Assembly: GCA_018711265.1 (NCBI GenBank)
Contig: DVIM01000081.1
Span: forward strand, 1-21,358
Source: Spyradocola merdavium
Lineage (GTDB): Bacteria > Bacillota > Clostridia > Christensenellales > UBA1750
DNA length: 21,358 nt
Direction of reading: 5' to 3'
Shown here: piece by piece, positions 1 to 8,156 of the stretch
Layout of the letters: each line of letters begins with the position of its first letter
Numbering within the stretch: position 1 is the first letter of the stretch
Notes under the pieces: model-generated
The model's input: the letters and a program-made list of their open reading frames with translations, nothing else
What the model was told of the DNA's origin: nothing
The model's database searches: none
Translations under genes and position numbers: made by a program

Positions 1-163
1 GGTCAAAGCCGGTCATGTAGTAATAGTTGTTGTCCACGCGGAAGGGATAGTCCATGTCCAGCGTCTTCTGCTTGGGCTCGCCGGCAAAGAGGAAGAGCAG
101 CGAATTGTCCGGGAGCTGTTCCTCCAGCGCGGCGCGATGCGCGACAAAAACCTGTGCGTCCAT
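1..163 (-). CDS. Xaa-Pro aminopeptidase (M24B), N-terminal fragment, cut by window edge
   Basis: Partial gene of 54 visible codons running off the left edge. The ATG at 163 is preceded by a GGAAAGGAGA ribosome site. The peptide begins MDAQVFVAHRAALEEQL and contains a YPFRVDNNYYYMTGF stretch. This closely matches the AMP_N domain of aminopeptidase P, whose hallmark is YPFR-x-x-x-N-F-Y-Y-L-T-G. Family members are cytosolic metallopeptidases that release an N-terminal residue preceding proline; the catalytic creatinase-fold domain would lie outside the window. It starts 19 bp after the transporter ATPase gene and so is the last visible gene of the long peptide operon. It is a second M24 enzyme in addition to the one at 6476-7705. 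Assignment rests on the N-terminal domain only. Confidence 0.82.
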   Translation of the reverse strand, partial: MDAQVFVAHRAALEEQLPDNSLLFLFAGEPKQKTLDMDYPFRVDNNYYYMTGFD

Positions 164-182
164 GTTTGTATCTCCTTTCCCC

Positions 183-1145
183 TCACGTCTCGCCGATGGC
201 CTGGTCGTTCAGGCAGGCGACAAAGTGTCCGGGCCGGACCTCCTTGAGGGCCGGGTTCTGGCGCTTGCAGTCTTCGGTGCAGTGGGTACAGCGGGTCTGA
301 AACTTGCAGCCCCCCTGGATGGCGATGGGGCTGGGCACCTCGCCCTCGAGCTTGATGCGGCGCCGCGCGCGGGAGGCCACGGGGTCCGCAAAGGGCACGG
401 CGGAGAGCAGCGCCTTCGTATACGGGTGCAACGGGTTGCGCATCAGCTCCTCGGCCGGGGCCATCTCCACCAGCGCGCCCAGGTACATCACCGCGATGCG
501 GTCGGAGATGTGCTCGACCATGGCCAGGTCGTGCGCGATGAACAGGTACGTAAGGCCGAGCTCCTTCTGCAGGTCCTCCAGGAGGTTGACCACCTGCGCC
601 TGGATGGAGACGTCCAGGGCGGAGATGGGCTCGTCGCAGATGATGAGCTTGGGCTCGATGGCCAGGGCGCGGGCGATGCCGATGCGCTGGCGCTGGCCGC
701 CGGAAAACTCGTGCGGGAACCGGCTGGCGTGCTCCTGGGAGAGGCCGACCAGGTCCAGCAGCTCGAAGATGCGCTTCTGGCGCGCCTCGCCCTTGTAGAT
801 CTTGTGGATGTCCAGCCCCTCGCCGATGATGTCGGAGACGGTCATGCGGGGGTTCAGGGAGGCGTAGGGGTCCTGGAAGATCATCTGGATGTTCTTGGAG
901 AACTCCTTGCGCTCCTTGCCCTTCAGGTGCGTCACGTCCTTGCCCTCAAAGAGGATCTGGCCGTCCGTGGGCTCGTACAGGCCGATGACGGTGCGGCCGA
1001 GCGTGGACTTTCCGCAGCCGGACTCGCCGACCAGGCCGAGGGTCTCGCCCTTTTCGATGGAGAGGGTGACGTCGTCCACGGCGCGCAGCAGCTTTTTATG
1101 GCCGACGGGGAAGTATTTTTTTAGGTTTTTGACCTCCAGCAGCAT
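183..1145 (-). CDS. Dipeptide/oligopeptide ABC transporter ATP-binding protein (OppF/DppF type)
   Basis: 320-residue cytoplasmic ATPase that powers peptide import together with the OppD-like partner. Visible motifs: Walker A GESGCGKS at residues 40-47, signature FSGGQ at 147-151, Walker B LIICDEP at 167-172, and the switch histidine in IAHD (H205). The C-terminal oligopeptide-transporter extension begins at HPYT and carries a cysteine cluster (C280, C286, C289, C293, C311). Related cysteine clusters bind an iron-sulfur centre in some DppD/OppD proteins; that is not shown here. An open frame extends upstream to 1196, but the ATG at 1145 has GGAGGG just upstream and starts the family-typical MLLEVKNLKKYF, so it is chosen. 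It begins 4 bp after the stop of the OppD-like gene, which indicates translational coupling. Confidence 0.95.
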   Translation of the reverse strand: MLLEVKNLKKYFPVGHKKLLRAVDDVTLSIEKGETLGLVGESGCGKSTLGRTVIGLYEPTDGQILFEGKDVTHLKGKERKEFSKNIQMIFQDPYASLNPRMTVSDIIGEGLDIHKIYKGEARQKRIFELLDLVGLSQEHASRFPHEFSGGQRQRIGIARALAIEPKLIICDEPISALDVSIQAQVVNLLEDLQKELGLTYLFIAHDLAMVEHISDRIAVMYLGALVEMAPAEELMRNPLHPYTKALLSAVPFADPVASRARRRIKLEGEVPSPIAIQGGCKFQTRCTHCTEDCKRQNPALKEVRPGHFVACLNDQAIGET

Positions 1146-1149
1146 GGTT

Positions 1150-2178
1150 TCAGCCCTCCTTCCCCTCGGTGTAGCGGTTGACGACCTTGGGTGCAAACTC
1201 GTGGCAGAGCCAGCAGCGCACCTCGTGGTCGCCCTCGGCGGTGATTTCCGGCATCTGCTCGTGGCAGATCTTCATGGCGTAGTCGCAGCGCGCGGCAAAG
1301 GGGCAGCCCTTGGGCGGCGCGATGAGGTCCGGCGGCGCGCCCTCGATGGGGATCAGGCGCTCGCCGTGGGTGTCCGGCCGGGGAATGGAGTCCAGCAGGC
1401 CCCAGGTATAGGGGTGCTTGGGGTGGAAGAAGATCTCCTTGACGTCGCCCTTTTCCACGATGACGCCGGCGTACATGACGGCCACGCGGTCCGCGATGTC
1501 GGCCACGACGCCCATGTCGTGGGTGATGATGAGGATGGCGGTCCTGAGCTTCTGGCGAAGGTCCAGCATCAGGTCCACGATCTGGCTCTGGATGGTGACG
1601 TCCAGGGCCGTGGTGGGCTCGTCCGCGATCAGGATCTTGGGCCGGCAGACCAGGGCCATGGCGATCATGGCGCGCTGGCGCATGCCGCCGGAGAACTCAA
1701 AGGGATACTGCTTCATGCGCTGCTCGGGGTTGGACAGGCCGACCAGGCGGAGCATCTCCACGGCGCGGTCGTAGGCCTCCTTCTTGGTGACCTTCTGGTG
1801 CTTTAAGATGGCCTCCATGATCTGCTTGCCGATGCGCATGGTGGGGTTGAGGCTGGTCATCGGGTCCTGGAAGATCATGCTGATCTCGTGGCCGCGGATG
1901 GCGCGCATCTTGGCGTCGTCCAGTTGGAGTAGGTCCCGGCCCTCCAGCTCGATGCTGCCCCCTTCCACGACGCTGGGCGGGGAGGGGTTGAGCTGCAGAA
2001 TGGTCTGCGCCGTGACGGACTTTCCGCACCCGGACTCGCCGACGATGGCCAGGATCTCGCCCTCCTGCATGGAAAGGCTCACGCCGCGCACGGCCTGCAC
2101 CTTGCCGGCATAGGTCAGAAAGGAGACGTGCAGGTCGTCGATCTTCAGCAGCGGCTGCTTTTCTTTGCTTTCGCTCAT
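1150..2178 (-). CDS. Dipeptide/oligopeptide ABC transporter ATP-binding protein (OppD/DppD type)
   Basis: 342-residue ATPase, second nucleotide-binding subunit of the peptide importer. Walker A GESGCGKS at 47-54, signature FSGGMRQ at 162-168, Walker B ILIADEP at 182-188, switch histidine H220 in ITHD. The oligo/dipeptide C-terminal domain follows HPYTWGLLDSIP (about 255-266) and contains C292, C298, C305 and C322. That is the spacing of the four-cysteine set described as a [4Fe-4S] ligand set in DppD homologues, so a cluster is plausible. The FSGGMRQ wording is typical of the D subunit, whereas FSGGQRQ marks the F subunit. The ribosome site AAAGGAG lies 8 nt upstream of ATG 2178. The spacing to the upstream permease gene is 21 bp. 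Confidence 0.95.
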   Translation of the reverse strand: MSESKEKQPLLKIDDLHVSFLTYAGKVQAVRGVSLSMQEGEILAIVGESGCGKSVTAQTILQLNPSPPSVVEGGSIELEGRDLLQLDDAKMRAIRGHEISMIFQDPMTSLNPTMRIGKQIMEAILKHQKVTKKEAYDRAVEMLRLVGLSNPEQRMKQYPFEFSGGMRQRAMIAMALVCRPKILIADEPTTALDVTIQSQIVDLMLDLRQKLRTAILIITHDMGVVADIADRVAVMYAGVIVEKGDVKEIFFHPKHPYTWGLLDSIPRPDTHGERLIPIEGAPPDLIAPPKGCPFAARCDYAMKICHEQMPEITAEGDHEVRCWLCHEFAPKVVNRYTEGKEG

Positions 2179-2199
2179 ATGCGTTTCTCCTTTCTCAAG

Positions 2200-3123
2200 T
2201 TATCTGCGCAGGCGCGGGTCGAGCGCGTCGCGCAGGCCGTCGCCCAGGAGGTTGAAGCCGAGCATCGTCAGCGAGATCAGCAGCGCCGGGAAGAACAGCT
2301 GATAGGGATAGAGCAGCAGCATGTTCGCGCCGTCGTTGGCCAGGGTGCCCCAGCTGGCCAGCGGCACCGGGATGCCCATGCCCAGGTAGGAGAGGGAGGC
2401 CTCGGTGAAGATCGCGCTGGGGATGGAGAAGGTCAGGTCGATGATGATGGGGCCCATGCAGTTGGGGATCAGGTGCTTGAAGATGATGCGGCCAAAGCCC
2501 GCGCCCAGGGTCTTGGAGGCCATGACGTACTCGCTCTGCTTGAGCTGCAGCACCTGGCCGCGGACCAGGCGCGCCATGGAGCCCCAGCCGGTGATGGCGA
2601 TGGCGATGATGATGGTGTTCAGGCCCGAGCCCATGACGACCATGAGCATGATGACCCACAGCAGGTCCGGGATGGTGTAGATGATCTCCACGCCGCGCAT
2701 CATGATCATGTCCACGCGGCCGCCGAAGTACCCGGAGATGCCGCCGTAGAGCACGCCGATGATGACGTTGATGCAGGTGGCGACCAGGGCGATCAGCAGC
2801 GACACGCGCGCGCCCGCCCAGCAGCGCACGAAGATGTCGCGGCCGAGGGAGTCCGTGCCGAACCAGTGCTGGGCGCTGGGGCCCTGGTTGATGGCCGTGT
2901 AGTCCTGCTGGTCATAGGCATAGGGGGAGACAAAGGGGATGACGATGGCCAGGATCACGATCAGGGCCAGGATTCCCATGGAGACCATGGCCACCGGATT
3001 GGACCGCAGGCGGCGCCAGGCGTCCTTCCAATAGGTGGTGGCGGGCCGCTTGATCTCGTTGAGCGCGGCGGAAGACTTCAGGGTGCGCTCAAACTGGTCG
3101 CGGGTCAAGGGATTTGCATGCAT
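2200..3123 (-). CDS. Peptide ABC transporter permease (OppC/DppC type)
   Basis: 307-residue inner-membrane permease. A cytoplasmic N-terminal tail (about 1-45) with RRLRSNPVAMVS precedes the first membrane segment. The conserved HWFGTDSLGRDIFVR motif (about 86-100) is the diagnostic OppC/DppC N-terminal signature. Several hydrophobic spans follow. The EAA coupling loop, which contacts the ATPases, is EYVMASKTLGAGFGRIIFKH at about 195-215. The C-terminus, DGLRDALDPRLRR, is family-typical. AGGAGG precedes ATG 3123. The gene follows the OppB-like gene by 16 bp. Length and motifs are complete with no sign of damage. Confidence 0.95.
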   Translation of the reverse strand: MHANPLTRDQFERTLKSSAALNEIKRPATTYWKDAWRRLRSNPVAMVSMGILALIVILAIVIPFVSPYAYDQQDYTAINQGPSAQHWFGTDSLGRDIFVRCWAGARVSLLIALVATCINVIIGVLYGGISGYFGGRVDMIMMRGVEIIYTIPDLLWVIMLMVVMGSGLNTIIIAIAITGWGSMARLVRGQVLQLKQSEYVMASKTLGAGFGRIIFKHLIPNCMGPIIIDLTFSIPSAIFTEASLSYLGMGIPVPLASWGTLANDGANMLLLYPYQLFFPALLISLTMLGFNLLGDGLRDALDPRLRR

Positions 3124-3139
3124 TTCGGGCGCACCTCCT

Positions 3140-4057
3140 TTAGTCCATTTTCACTCTGGGGTCGATGAGCATGTAGAGAATGTCCACGAGGAACATCATG
3201 ACGATCATGACGATCGCGTAGAACGCGGTCATGCCCATGATCATGGTGTAGTCGCTGGTCTTGACCGCGTCCACCAGGTACTTGCCCATGCCGGGGATGT
3301 TGAAGATGTTCTCCACGATGAAGGAGCCGACCATGGTCGAGGCGATCATGGAGCCGGAAACGGTCACCACCGGCATGATGGCGTTGCGCACGCCGTGCTT
3401 CCAGATGATCTCCCGCTGGGAGAGGCCCTTGGCCTTTGCGGTCTTGATGTAGTCCTGGCCGAGCACGTCCAGCATGGAGGTGCGCATCATGCGCGCGATG
3501 TAGGCGACCATGCGGAAGCCCAGCGCCAGCGAGGGCAGCACCATCGTGGCCAGCGTTCCCCAGCCGGTCACCGGGAACCACTGCAGTTTTGCCGCAAAGA
3601 AGTATTGGAACAAGCTCGCAAATACGAACGCGGGGACCGACACGCCGAGGATGGAGATGAAGATCACCAGGTAATCCGGCCACTTGCCGCGCTTGACGCC
3701 GGCGAGGATGCCGAAGCTCACGCCCAGCACCAGGCCGATCGCGCAGGCCGTAAGGCCCAGCGTGCAGGAGACCGGGAAGCCCGTGGCGATCACGTCGTTG
3801 ACCGAGCGGTTCTTGTACTTGAAGGAGACGCCGAAGTCCCCGTGCAGCAGGTTGTTCATGTAGATGAAGTACTGCTCGATCTCCGGCTTGTCCAGGCCGT
3901 ACTTGGCCTCCATGTTCGCGCGGATTTCCGGCAGGATCATCTTTTCGTTGGCAAACGGATCGCCCGGGATGGACTTCATCAGGATGAACGTCGCCGTCAG
4001 GATGATCCACAGCGTCAGGATGGCGATCAGCAGACGCTTGATGACGTATTTGACCAC
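3140..4057 (-). CDS. Peptide ABC transporter permease (OppB/DppB type)
   Basis: 305-residue membrane permease, partner of the OppC-like protein. It begins with the family-typical VKYVIKRLLIAILTLWIIL first membrane helix. There is an FILMKSIPGDPF stretch after it, an EAA loop around QDYIKTAKAKGLSQREIIWKH, and the C-terminal LVDILYMLIDPRVKMD. The start codon is GTG at 4057, with GGGGAGAGAAG about 10 nt upstream; no nearby ATG fits the conserved N-terminus. The gene is 34 bp downstream of the M29 peptidase gene. No periplasmic-type or lipoprotein substrate-binding gene is found next to it, although OppA/DppA usually sits here. Confidence 0.95.
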   Translation of the reverse strand: MVKYVIKRLLIAILTLWIILTATFILMKSIPGDPFANEKMILPEIRANMEAKYGLDKPEIEQYFIYMNNLLHGDFGVSFKYKNRSVNDVIATGFPVSCTLGLTACAIGLVLGVSFGILAGVKRGKWPDYLVIFISILGVSVPAFVFASLFQYFFAAKLQWFPVTGWGTLATMVLPSLALGFRMVAYIARMMRTSMLDVLGQDYIKTAKAKGLSQREIIWKHGVRNAIMPVVTVSGSMIASTMVGSFIVENIFNIPGMGKYLVDAVKTSDYTMIMGMTAFYAIVMIVMMFLVDILYMLIDPRVKMD

Positions 4058-4091
4058 GGTAATCTTCTCTCCCCTTTTGCGTGTAAGCTCC

Positions 4092-5204
4092 TTATTTCAA
4101 ATTCTCGGGATTCAGCCCTTTCAGGTCCTCCCGAACGAAGACGCCGTCCTTGCGGATGACCTCGCCGTCAAAGAGGATTTCCCCGCCGCCGTATTCCGGC
4201 CGCTGGATCATGACCAGGTCCCAATGCACCTGCGAGACGTTGCCGTTGTCGCAGCCCATGACGCAGTTGCCGGGCGTGAAGTGGAAGCTGCCCATGATCT
4301 TTTCGTCAAAGAGCGTCTCGTTCATCACGCGGGTGACGTACGGGTTGACGCCGATGGCGAATTCGCCGATGTAGCGCGCGCCCGCGTCCGTGTCCAGGAT
4401 GGCGTTGAGGCGCTCGGTATCGTTGGCGGTCGCCTTGACGATTTTGCCGTTTTCAAACTCCAGGCGGATGTTCTGGAAGCAGAAGCCGTCCACCAGGGAG
4501 GGCGTGTTGTAGGTGATGTAGCCGTTGACCGAGTCGCGCACCGGCGCGGAGTAGACCTCGCCGTCCGGGATGTTGCACGCGCCGTCGCACTTGACGCCGC
4601 CGATGCCCTTGATGGAGAAGGTCAGGTCCGTGTCCCGGCCCGTGATGCGGACCTTGTCCGTCCGGTCCATGAGGGCCTTGAGCGGGTCCATGGCGCGGGA
4701 CATCCTGTCGTAGTCCAGGCAGCAGACGTTGAAGTAAAAGTCCTCGAACTCGTCCGTGCCCATCTGCGCGGCCTGGGCCATGGCCGGGGTGGGGTAGCGG
4801 AGCACGACCCAGCGGGTGGTGGGGCAGCGCACCTCCATGAGCAGCTTGCGGTCGTAGAGGGCGTTGTAGAGCTCCAGCTTCTCAAAGTCCACGCCCATCT
4901 CCTCGTAGGAATTCTCGGGCAGGCGGATGCCGACGTAGCAGTCCATGGCCAGCATGCGCTCCTCTTCCCACTTGTACATGAGCTGCAGCTGCTCCTGCGA
5001 GCAGCCCTCGATCAGCGCGCGGTCCACGCGCGGGTTCTTGATGTTGACAAAGGGCAGGCCGCCCGCGGCGTAGGCCTCCTGGACCAGCGCCTGCACGAGG
5101 GACACGTTCAGCCCCCGCGTCTCGATGAGCACCTTTTCGCCCGGCTGCAATTTCAGCGAGTGCGCGATGAGGTTGTGCGCCAACTTCCGTACTCTTGCGT
5201 CCAT
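4092..5204 (-). CDS. M29-family aminopeptidase
   Basis: 370-residue cytosolic metallo-aminopeptidase of the thermophilic-aminopeptidase (AmpS/PepS, M29) family, expected to trim N-terminal residues from imported peptides. Family features: LKLQPGEKVLIETRG near the N-terminus, NIPDGEVYSAP with metal-ligand candidate E216, IGEFAIGVNP with E281, H308 in SFHFTPGN, and HWDLV with H327 and D329. The tyrosine seven residues after the first histidine in characterised members (H-x6-Y) is V315 here, so the active site may be a variant. A TTG at 5213 is in frame, but the GGGAGG at 5215-5220 is only 1 nt from it and 10 nt from ATG 5204; the ATG is therefore preferred. It lies 15 bp after the aminotransferase gene. 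Confidence 0.88.
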   Translation of the reverse strand: MDARVRKLAHNLIAHSLKLQPGEKVLIETRGLNVSLVQALVQEAYAAGGLPFVNIKNPRVDRALIEGCSQEQLQLMYKWEEERMLAMDCYVGIRLPENSYEEMGVDFEKLELYNALYDRKLLMEVRCPTTRWVVLRYPTPAMAQAAQMGTDEFEDFYFNVCCLDYDRMSRAMDPLKALMDRTDKVRITGRDTDLTFSIKGIGGVKCDGACNIPDGEVYSAPVRDSVNGYITYNTPSLVDGFCFQNIRLEFENGKIVKATANDTERLNAILDTDAGARYIGEFAIGVNPYVTRVMNETLFDEKIMGSFHFTPGNCVMGCDNGNVSQVHWDLVMIQRPEYGGGEILFDGEVIRKDGVFVREDLKGLNPENLK

Positions 5205-5214
5205 ATCGCTCAAA

Positions 5215-5220
5215 CCTCCC
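5215..5220 (-). promoter_or_regulatory. Shine-Dalgarno site deciding the M29 start
   Basis: GGGAGG on the minus strand. Its 10-nt spacing to ATG 5204 and 1-nt spacing to the alternative TTG 5213 favours the ATG. Confidence 0.75.
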
Positions 5221-6449
5221 TATTGTGCGAGTCCTTTTTCCCTTCCGAGCTGGATGAGGGCCGCGCGCACGCGCTCCATGGCGCGGTAGATGCGCTGCGA
5301 GTCCTGGAAGCAGCCGTGCACGATGCGGATGTGCCCCGCGCCCTGCTGGCCGTAGGGCCCGCCCTCGTTGACGCAGACCTTTGCCTCCCGCATGAGGTAG
5401 GAGGCGACCTCCCCGGCCGTGCCCAGGGCGGAAACGTCCACCCAGGTCAGGAACGCGCTCTGCGGAAGCTGGGTCTTGACGCCCGGGATTCCGCTGAGGA
5501 TCTCGTGCACGCGCCGGCGCCGCTCGTCAAAGATCGGATAATACCCCTCGGTCATGAACTCGGGGTGGTCCATGGCGTAGGCCACGGCCGCCTGGAATGT
5601 CGAGTTCGTCGCGCCGATGACGTTGACCGCGCAGCCGTAGAGCACGTCCATGATGTGGTCGTCCGCAACGAGGTAGCCCACGCGCACGCCGCTCAGGGCC
5701 ATGCCCTTGGACACGGAGCAGACCGTGACGGTCCGCTCCCACATGCCGGGCAGGGCGGCCAGCGTCACCATCTCCCGGCCGTCGAAGAGGAAGTCCTCAA
5801 ACGCCTGGTCCACCACCGCGACGAGGTCGTGCTCGATCACAAACTCCGCGAGCATGGTCATCTCCTCCCGGGAAAAGACCGTGGTCGTGGGGTTGTTGGG
5901 GTTGGTCAGCAGCACCATCTTCGTGCGGGGGGAGAGGGCGGCCTCCAGCGCCGCGCGGGTGAGGCGGAAGCCGTTCGCTTCGTCCAGGAGGACGGAGACG
6001 GCCCTGCCGCCCAGGAGCTTGGGGTTCAGGAAATTGCTGGGGTAGCTGGGGTCCGGCACGAGCACCTCGTCGCCCGGCTCGATGAAGGGCATCATCGCAA
6101 ACAGCAGGCCGGAATCCGATCCCGGGGTGATGAGGATATTGCGCTCCGGCACGACGGAGAGGCCGTTCTGCCGCGCGAGCTTGCGGGCGATGGCCGCCTT
6201 GAGCTCCGCGTCGCCAACGGGATGGGTGTAGTGCGCGCTCAGGCCCTTTTCAATGCGGTCGATCGCGATGGCCTTGACCGCCGCGGGCATGCAGTCGTCC
6301 GGCATGAAGGGGTCGGCCCAGCCGAGCATGTCGCCGCCGGCGCGCTGCACCTCCTCGGCCGCGCCGCCCACGTCCGCCTTTTCCACCTTGCCGAACAGGC
6401 CGCCCTGCAGGTCGCGGAAGCCCTCGCGCATCTTCAGTCGAATGTCCAT
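5220..6449 (-). CDS. PLP-dependent aminotransferase, class I/II (fold type I)
   Basis: 409-residue cytosolic aminotransferase. Visible family landmarks: GSDSGLLFAM (cofactor phosphate region, about 110-119), DPSYPSN (133-139), TNPNNPT (182-188) with N186, D214 in VVDQAFEDF (pyridine-N partner), the Schiff-base lysine K248 in SVSKGMALSGVRVGY, and the carboxylate-binding arginine R375 in GHIRIVHG. The amino-acid substrate cannot be read from sequence. Position between two peptidase genes and with RidA suggests it deaminates amino acids released from imported peptides. The open frame extends upstream to 6587, overlapping the M24 gene. AAGGAG about 11 nt before ATG 6449 and the MDIRLKMREGF start support the shorter form. 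It starts 26 bp after the M24 stop. Confidence 0.93.
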   Translation of the reverse strand: MDIRLKMREGFRDLQGGLFGKVEKADVGGAAEEVQRAGGDMLGWADPFMPDDCMPAAVKAIAIDRIEKGLSAHYTHPVGDAELKAAIARKLARQNGLSVVPERNILITPGSDSGLLFAMMPFIEPGDEVLVPDPSYPSNFLNPKLLGGRAVSVLLDEANGFRLTRAALEAALSPRTKMVLLTNPNNPTTTVFSREEMTMLAEFVIEHDLVAVVDQAFEDFLFDGREMVTLAALPGMWERTVTVCSVSKGMALSGVRVGYLVADDHIMDVLYGCAVNVIGATNSTFQAAVAYAMDHPEFMTEGYYPIFDERRRRVHEILSGIPGVKTQLPQSAFLTWVDVSALGTAGEVASYLMREAKVCVNEGGPYGQQGAGHIRIVHGCFQDSQRIYRAMERVRAALIQLGREKGLAQ

Positions 6450-6475
6450 ATTCGGGAAGCTCCTTCCTCTGGGCC

Positions 6476-7705
6476 TCAGGTGCGGACAAAGCGGAGGATC
6501 TCGCGCTTGTCGTCCAGGAAGAAGGTCTTGCCGCCGGAGAAGCCGATCGTCTCCTCCAGCATCATGCACACGGGCTGGTTGTCCCACTCGGGCACGTTCT
6601 GCGTGATGTTGAGCTCCAGCGCGTAGCAGGTGTTGTCGTGCATGACGAGCTCGCCGTGGCCGGGGACGAAGCCCTGGTTGTCGTACATGCCGACCGAGGG
6701 GCCGGCGCTGTGGCCATAGGTGCCGATGGGGTGGCAGTAGCTCATGGCCTGGATGCCCTCGGCCCTGGCCTTTTCCATGGCTTCAAAGAAGATCTCGTTG
6801 CCGGTCTTGCCCACCGCAAAGGAGGAGCGGACGATATCCTGGAACCGGTTGCCGGTCCGGAAGGCGGCGAGGATTCCGGCGGGGATCTCGGTTTCGCCCT
6901 TTCTGCCGATGTAGACGTTGCGCTGGGTATCGGTGTGCAGGCCCAGGCAGGTCAGGCCCATGTCGCAGTGGACGATGTCGCCCTCCTCGATGACCACGCC
7001 GCTCATGCGGAAGTCGTCGCCGCCCTTGCGCTGCAGGTCGATGTCCGGCGCAAACCAGAAGGGCAGGCCGTAGTCGTTGATGCGCTGCATGATGCCCCAC
7101 TCCACGTCCGTGGTGGTGGTGACGCCGGGCTTGATGAAGTCCGCGGAGAACACCTCGTCCACGACGTCCATGGAGAGCTTGTAGATCATGGGATAGAGCT
7201 CCATCTCGCGGGGGGTGCGCGTCTCGATCCAGCGGATGACGATCTCCTCCGCGCTCACCAGCGGCACGCTGCCGCAGAGCGCCGTCTGCAGCCGGTCGTA
7301 GAGGTTCTTGCTCAGGCCGTCGGCCAGGGCGCACTCGTTGGAGATGTCCACGTGGACCTTGGCGGGCTTCTTCTTGGCGATCAGGTGATTGAGCGCCTCG
7401 AAGACGTCGTCCTTGCGGTTCATGGCCTGCTTGTAGTAGCCGTCAAAGCGGGGATTCGGCCGGGAGACGTTGAGCGCCTCGTACGAGCCGTCCTTGTTCC
7501 GGCAGAAGACCAGGCAGGTCACGCGGCTGGCGTTCTTGACGAGCGCGGGCACCAGCGTGCGGAAGACCGGGTCTTCGTTGTATTCCTTGGAGAGGACCAC
7601 CCACATCTCGACCCCGCACTCCGCAAGCAGGGCGGGCATGAGGTTCTCCAGGCGGTCCTTGAGGATCTCATCGTGGAGCCTGTACTGCTCCTTGACCGTC
7701 ATCAT
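6476..7705 (-). CDS. M24-family metallopeptidase (Xaa-Pro aminopeptidase-like)
   Basis: 409-residue creatinase-fold enzyme. The N-terminal domain (about 1-165) contains WVVLSKEYNEDPVFRTLVPA. The C-terminal pita-bread domain supplies a full metal set: D248 (HCDMG), D259 (HTDTQR), a histidine in CHPIGTYGH (H325 or H332), E364 (YALELN) and E384/E385 (LEETIGF). The likely reaction is removal of an N-terminal residue from X-Pro peptides. M24 relatives also include creatinase, ectoine hydrolase and DMSP lyase, so a non-peptide substrate cannot be excluded. GGAGGG lies 8 nt before ATG 7705; a second in-frame ATG follows directly. It begins 18 bp after the RidA gene. Confidence 0.9.
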   Translation of the reverse strand: MMTVKEQYRLHDEILKDRLENLMPALLAECGVEMWVVLSKEYNEDPVFRTLVPALVKNASRVTCLVFCRNKDGSYEALNVSRPNPRFDGYYKQAMNRKDDVFEALNHLIAKKKPAKVHVDISNECALADGLSKNLYDRLQTALCGSVPLVSAEEIVIRWIETRTPREMELYPMIYKLSMDVVDEVFSADFIKPGVTTTTDVEWGIMQRINDYGLPFWFAPDIDLQRKGGDDFRMSGVVIEEGDIVHCDMGLTCLGLHTDTQRNVYIGRKGETEIPAGILAAFRTGNRFQDIVRSSFAVGKTGNEIFFEAMEKARAEGIQAMSYCHPIGTYGHSAGPSVGMYDNQGFVPGHGELVMHDNTCYALELNITQNVPEWDNQPVCMMLEETIGFSGGKTFFLDDKREILRFVRT

Positions 7706-7723
7706 CGCGTTTTCCCTCCGATT

Positions 7724-8107
7724 TCAGCCCTTGTAGGCCACAAGCTCGATCTCCACCTTGGCGCCCTTGGGCAGGTCGCGCACGGCGAAGGCTGCGCGGG
7801 CGGGCAGGACCGCGCCCGTAAAGTGCTTGGCGTAGACCTCGTTGACCGCGGCAAAGTCCGCGATGTCCGCAAGGAGCACGGTGGTCTTGACCACGTCGTC
7901 CAGCGTCATCCCCGCCGCCTCCAGGATCGCCGAAAGGTTGCGGATGGACTGCTCCGCCTGCTCGGCGGCGGTGTCGCCGACCATCGCGCCGGAGACCGGG
8001 TCCAGGGGCAGCTGCCCGGAGACGTAGAGGAAATCCCCGGCAAGAACCGCCTGGGAGTAGGGGCCGATGGCCGCGGGGGCCTTATCCGTGTGAATGCGCG
8101 TTTTCAT
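7724..8107 (-). CDS. RidA/YjgF family enamine/imine deaminase
   Basis: 127 residues, the standard RidA length. GPYSQAV (15-21) and YVSGQLPLDP (28-37) match the family. The substrate-carboxylate arginine R104 sits in LPARAAFAV and the acidic E119/E121 pair in KVEIELVAY. RidA hydrolyses reactive 2-aminoacrylate-type enamines made by PLP enzymes, which fits its place beside an aminotransferase gene. ATG 8107 is preceded by AGAGGG. It lies 49 bp downstream of the regulator gene, and that gap shows no terminator. Confidence 0.95.
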   Translation of the reverse strand: MKTRIHTDKAPAAIGPYSQAVLAGDFLYVSGQLPLDPVSGAMVGDTAAEQAEQSIRNLSAILEAAGMTLDDVVKTTVLLADIADFAAVNEVYAKHFTGAVLPARAAFAVRDLPKGAKVEIELVAYKG

Positions 8108-8156
8108 GGTTTTTTTCCCTCTTTTCAAAAAAATCAATTTGCCCAGGATCGTTCGG

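Noticed and set aside
3864..6626. 920-codon open frame on the plus strand opposite oppB, M29 and the aminotransferase
   Set aside because: Antisense shadow. GC-rich codons leave few stops; the peptide is low-complexity (H/V/A/D-rich), has no ribosome site, and the opposite strand carries clear conserved proteins.
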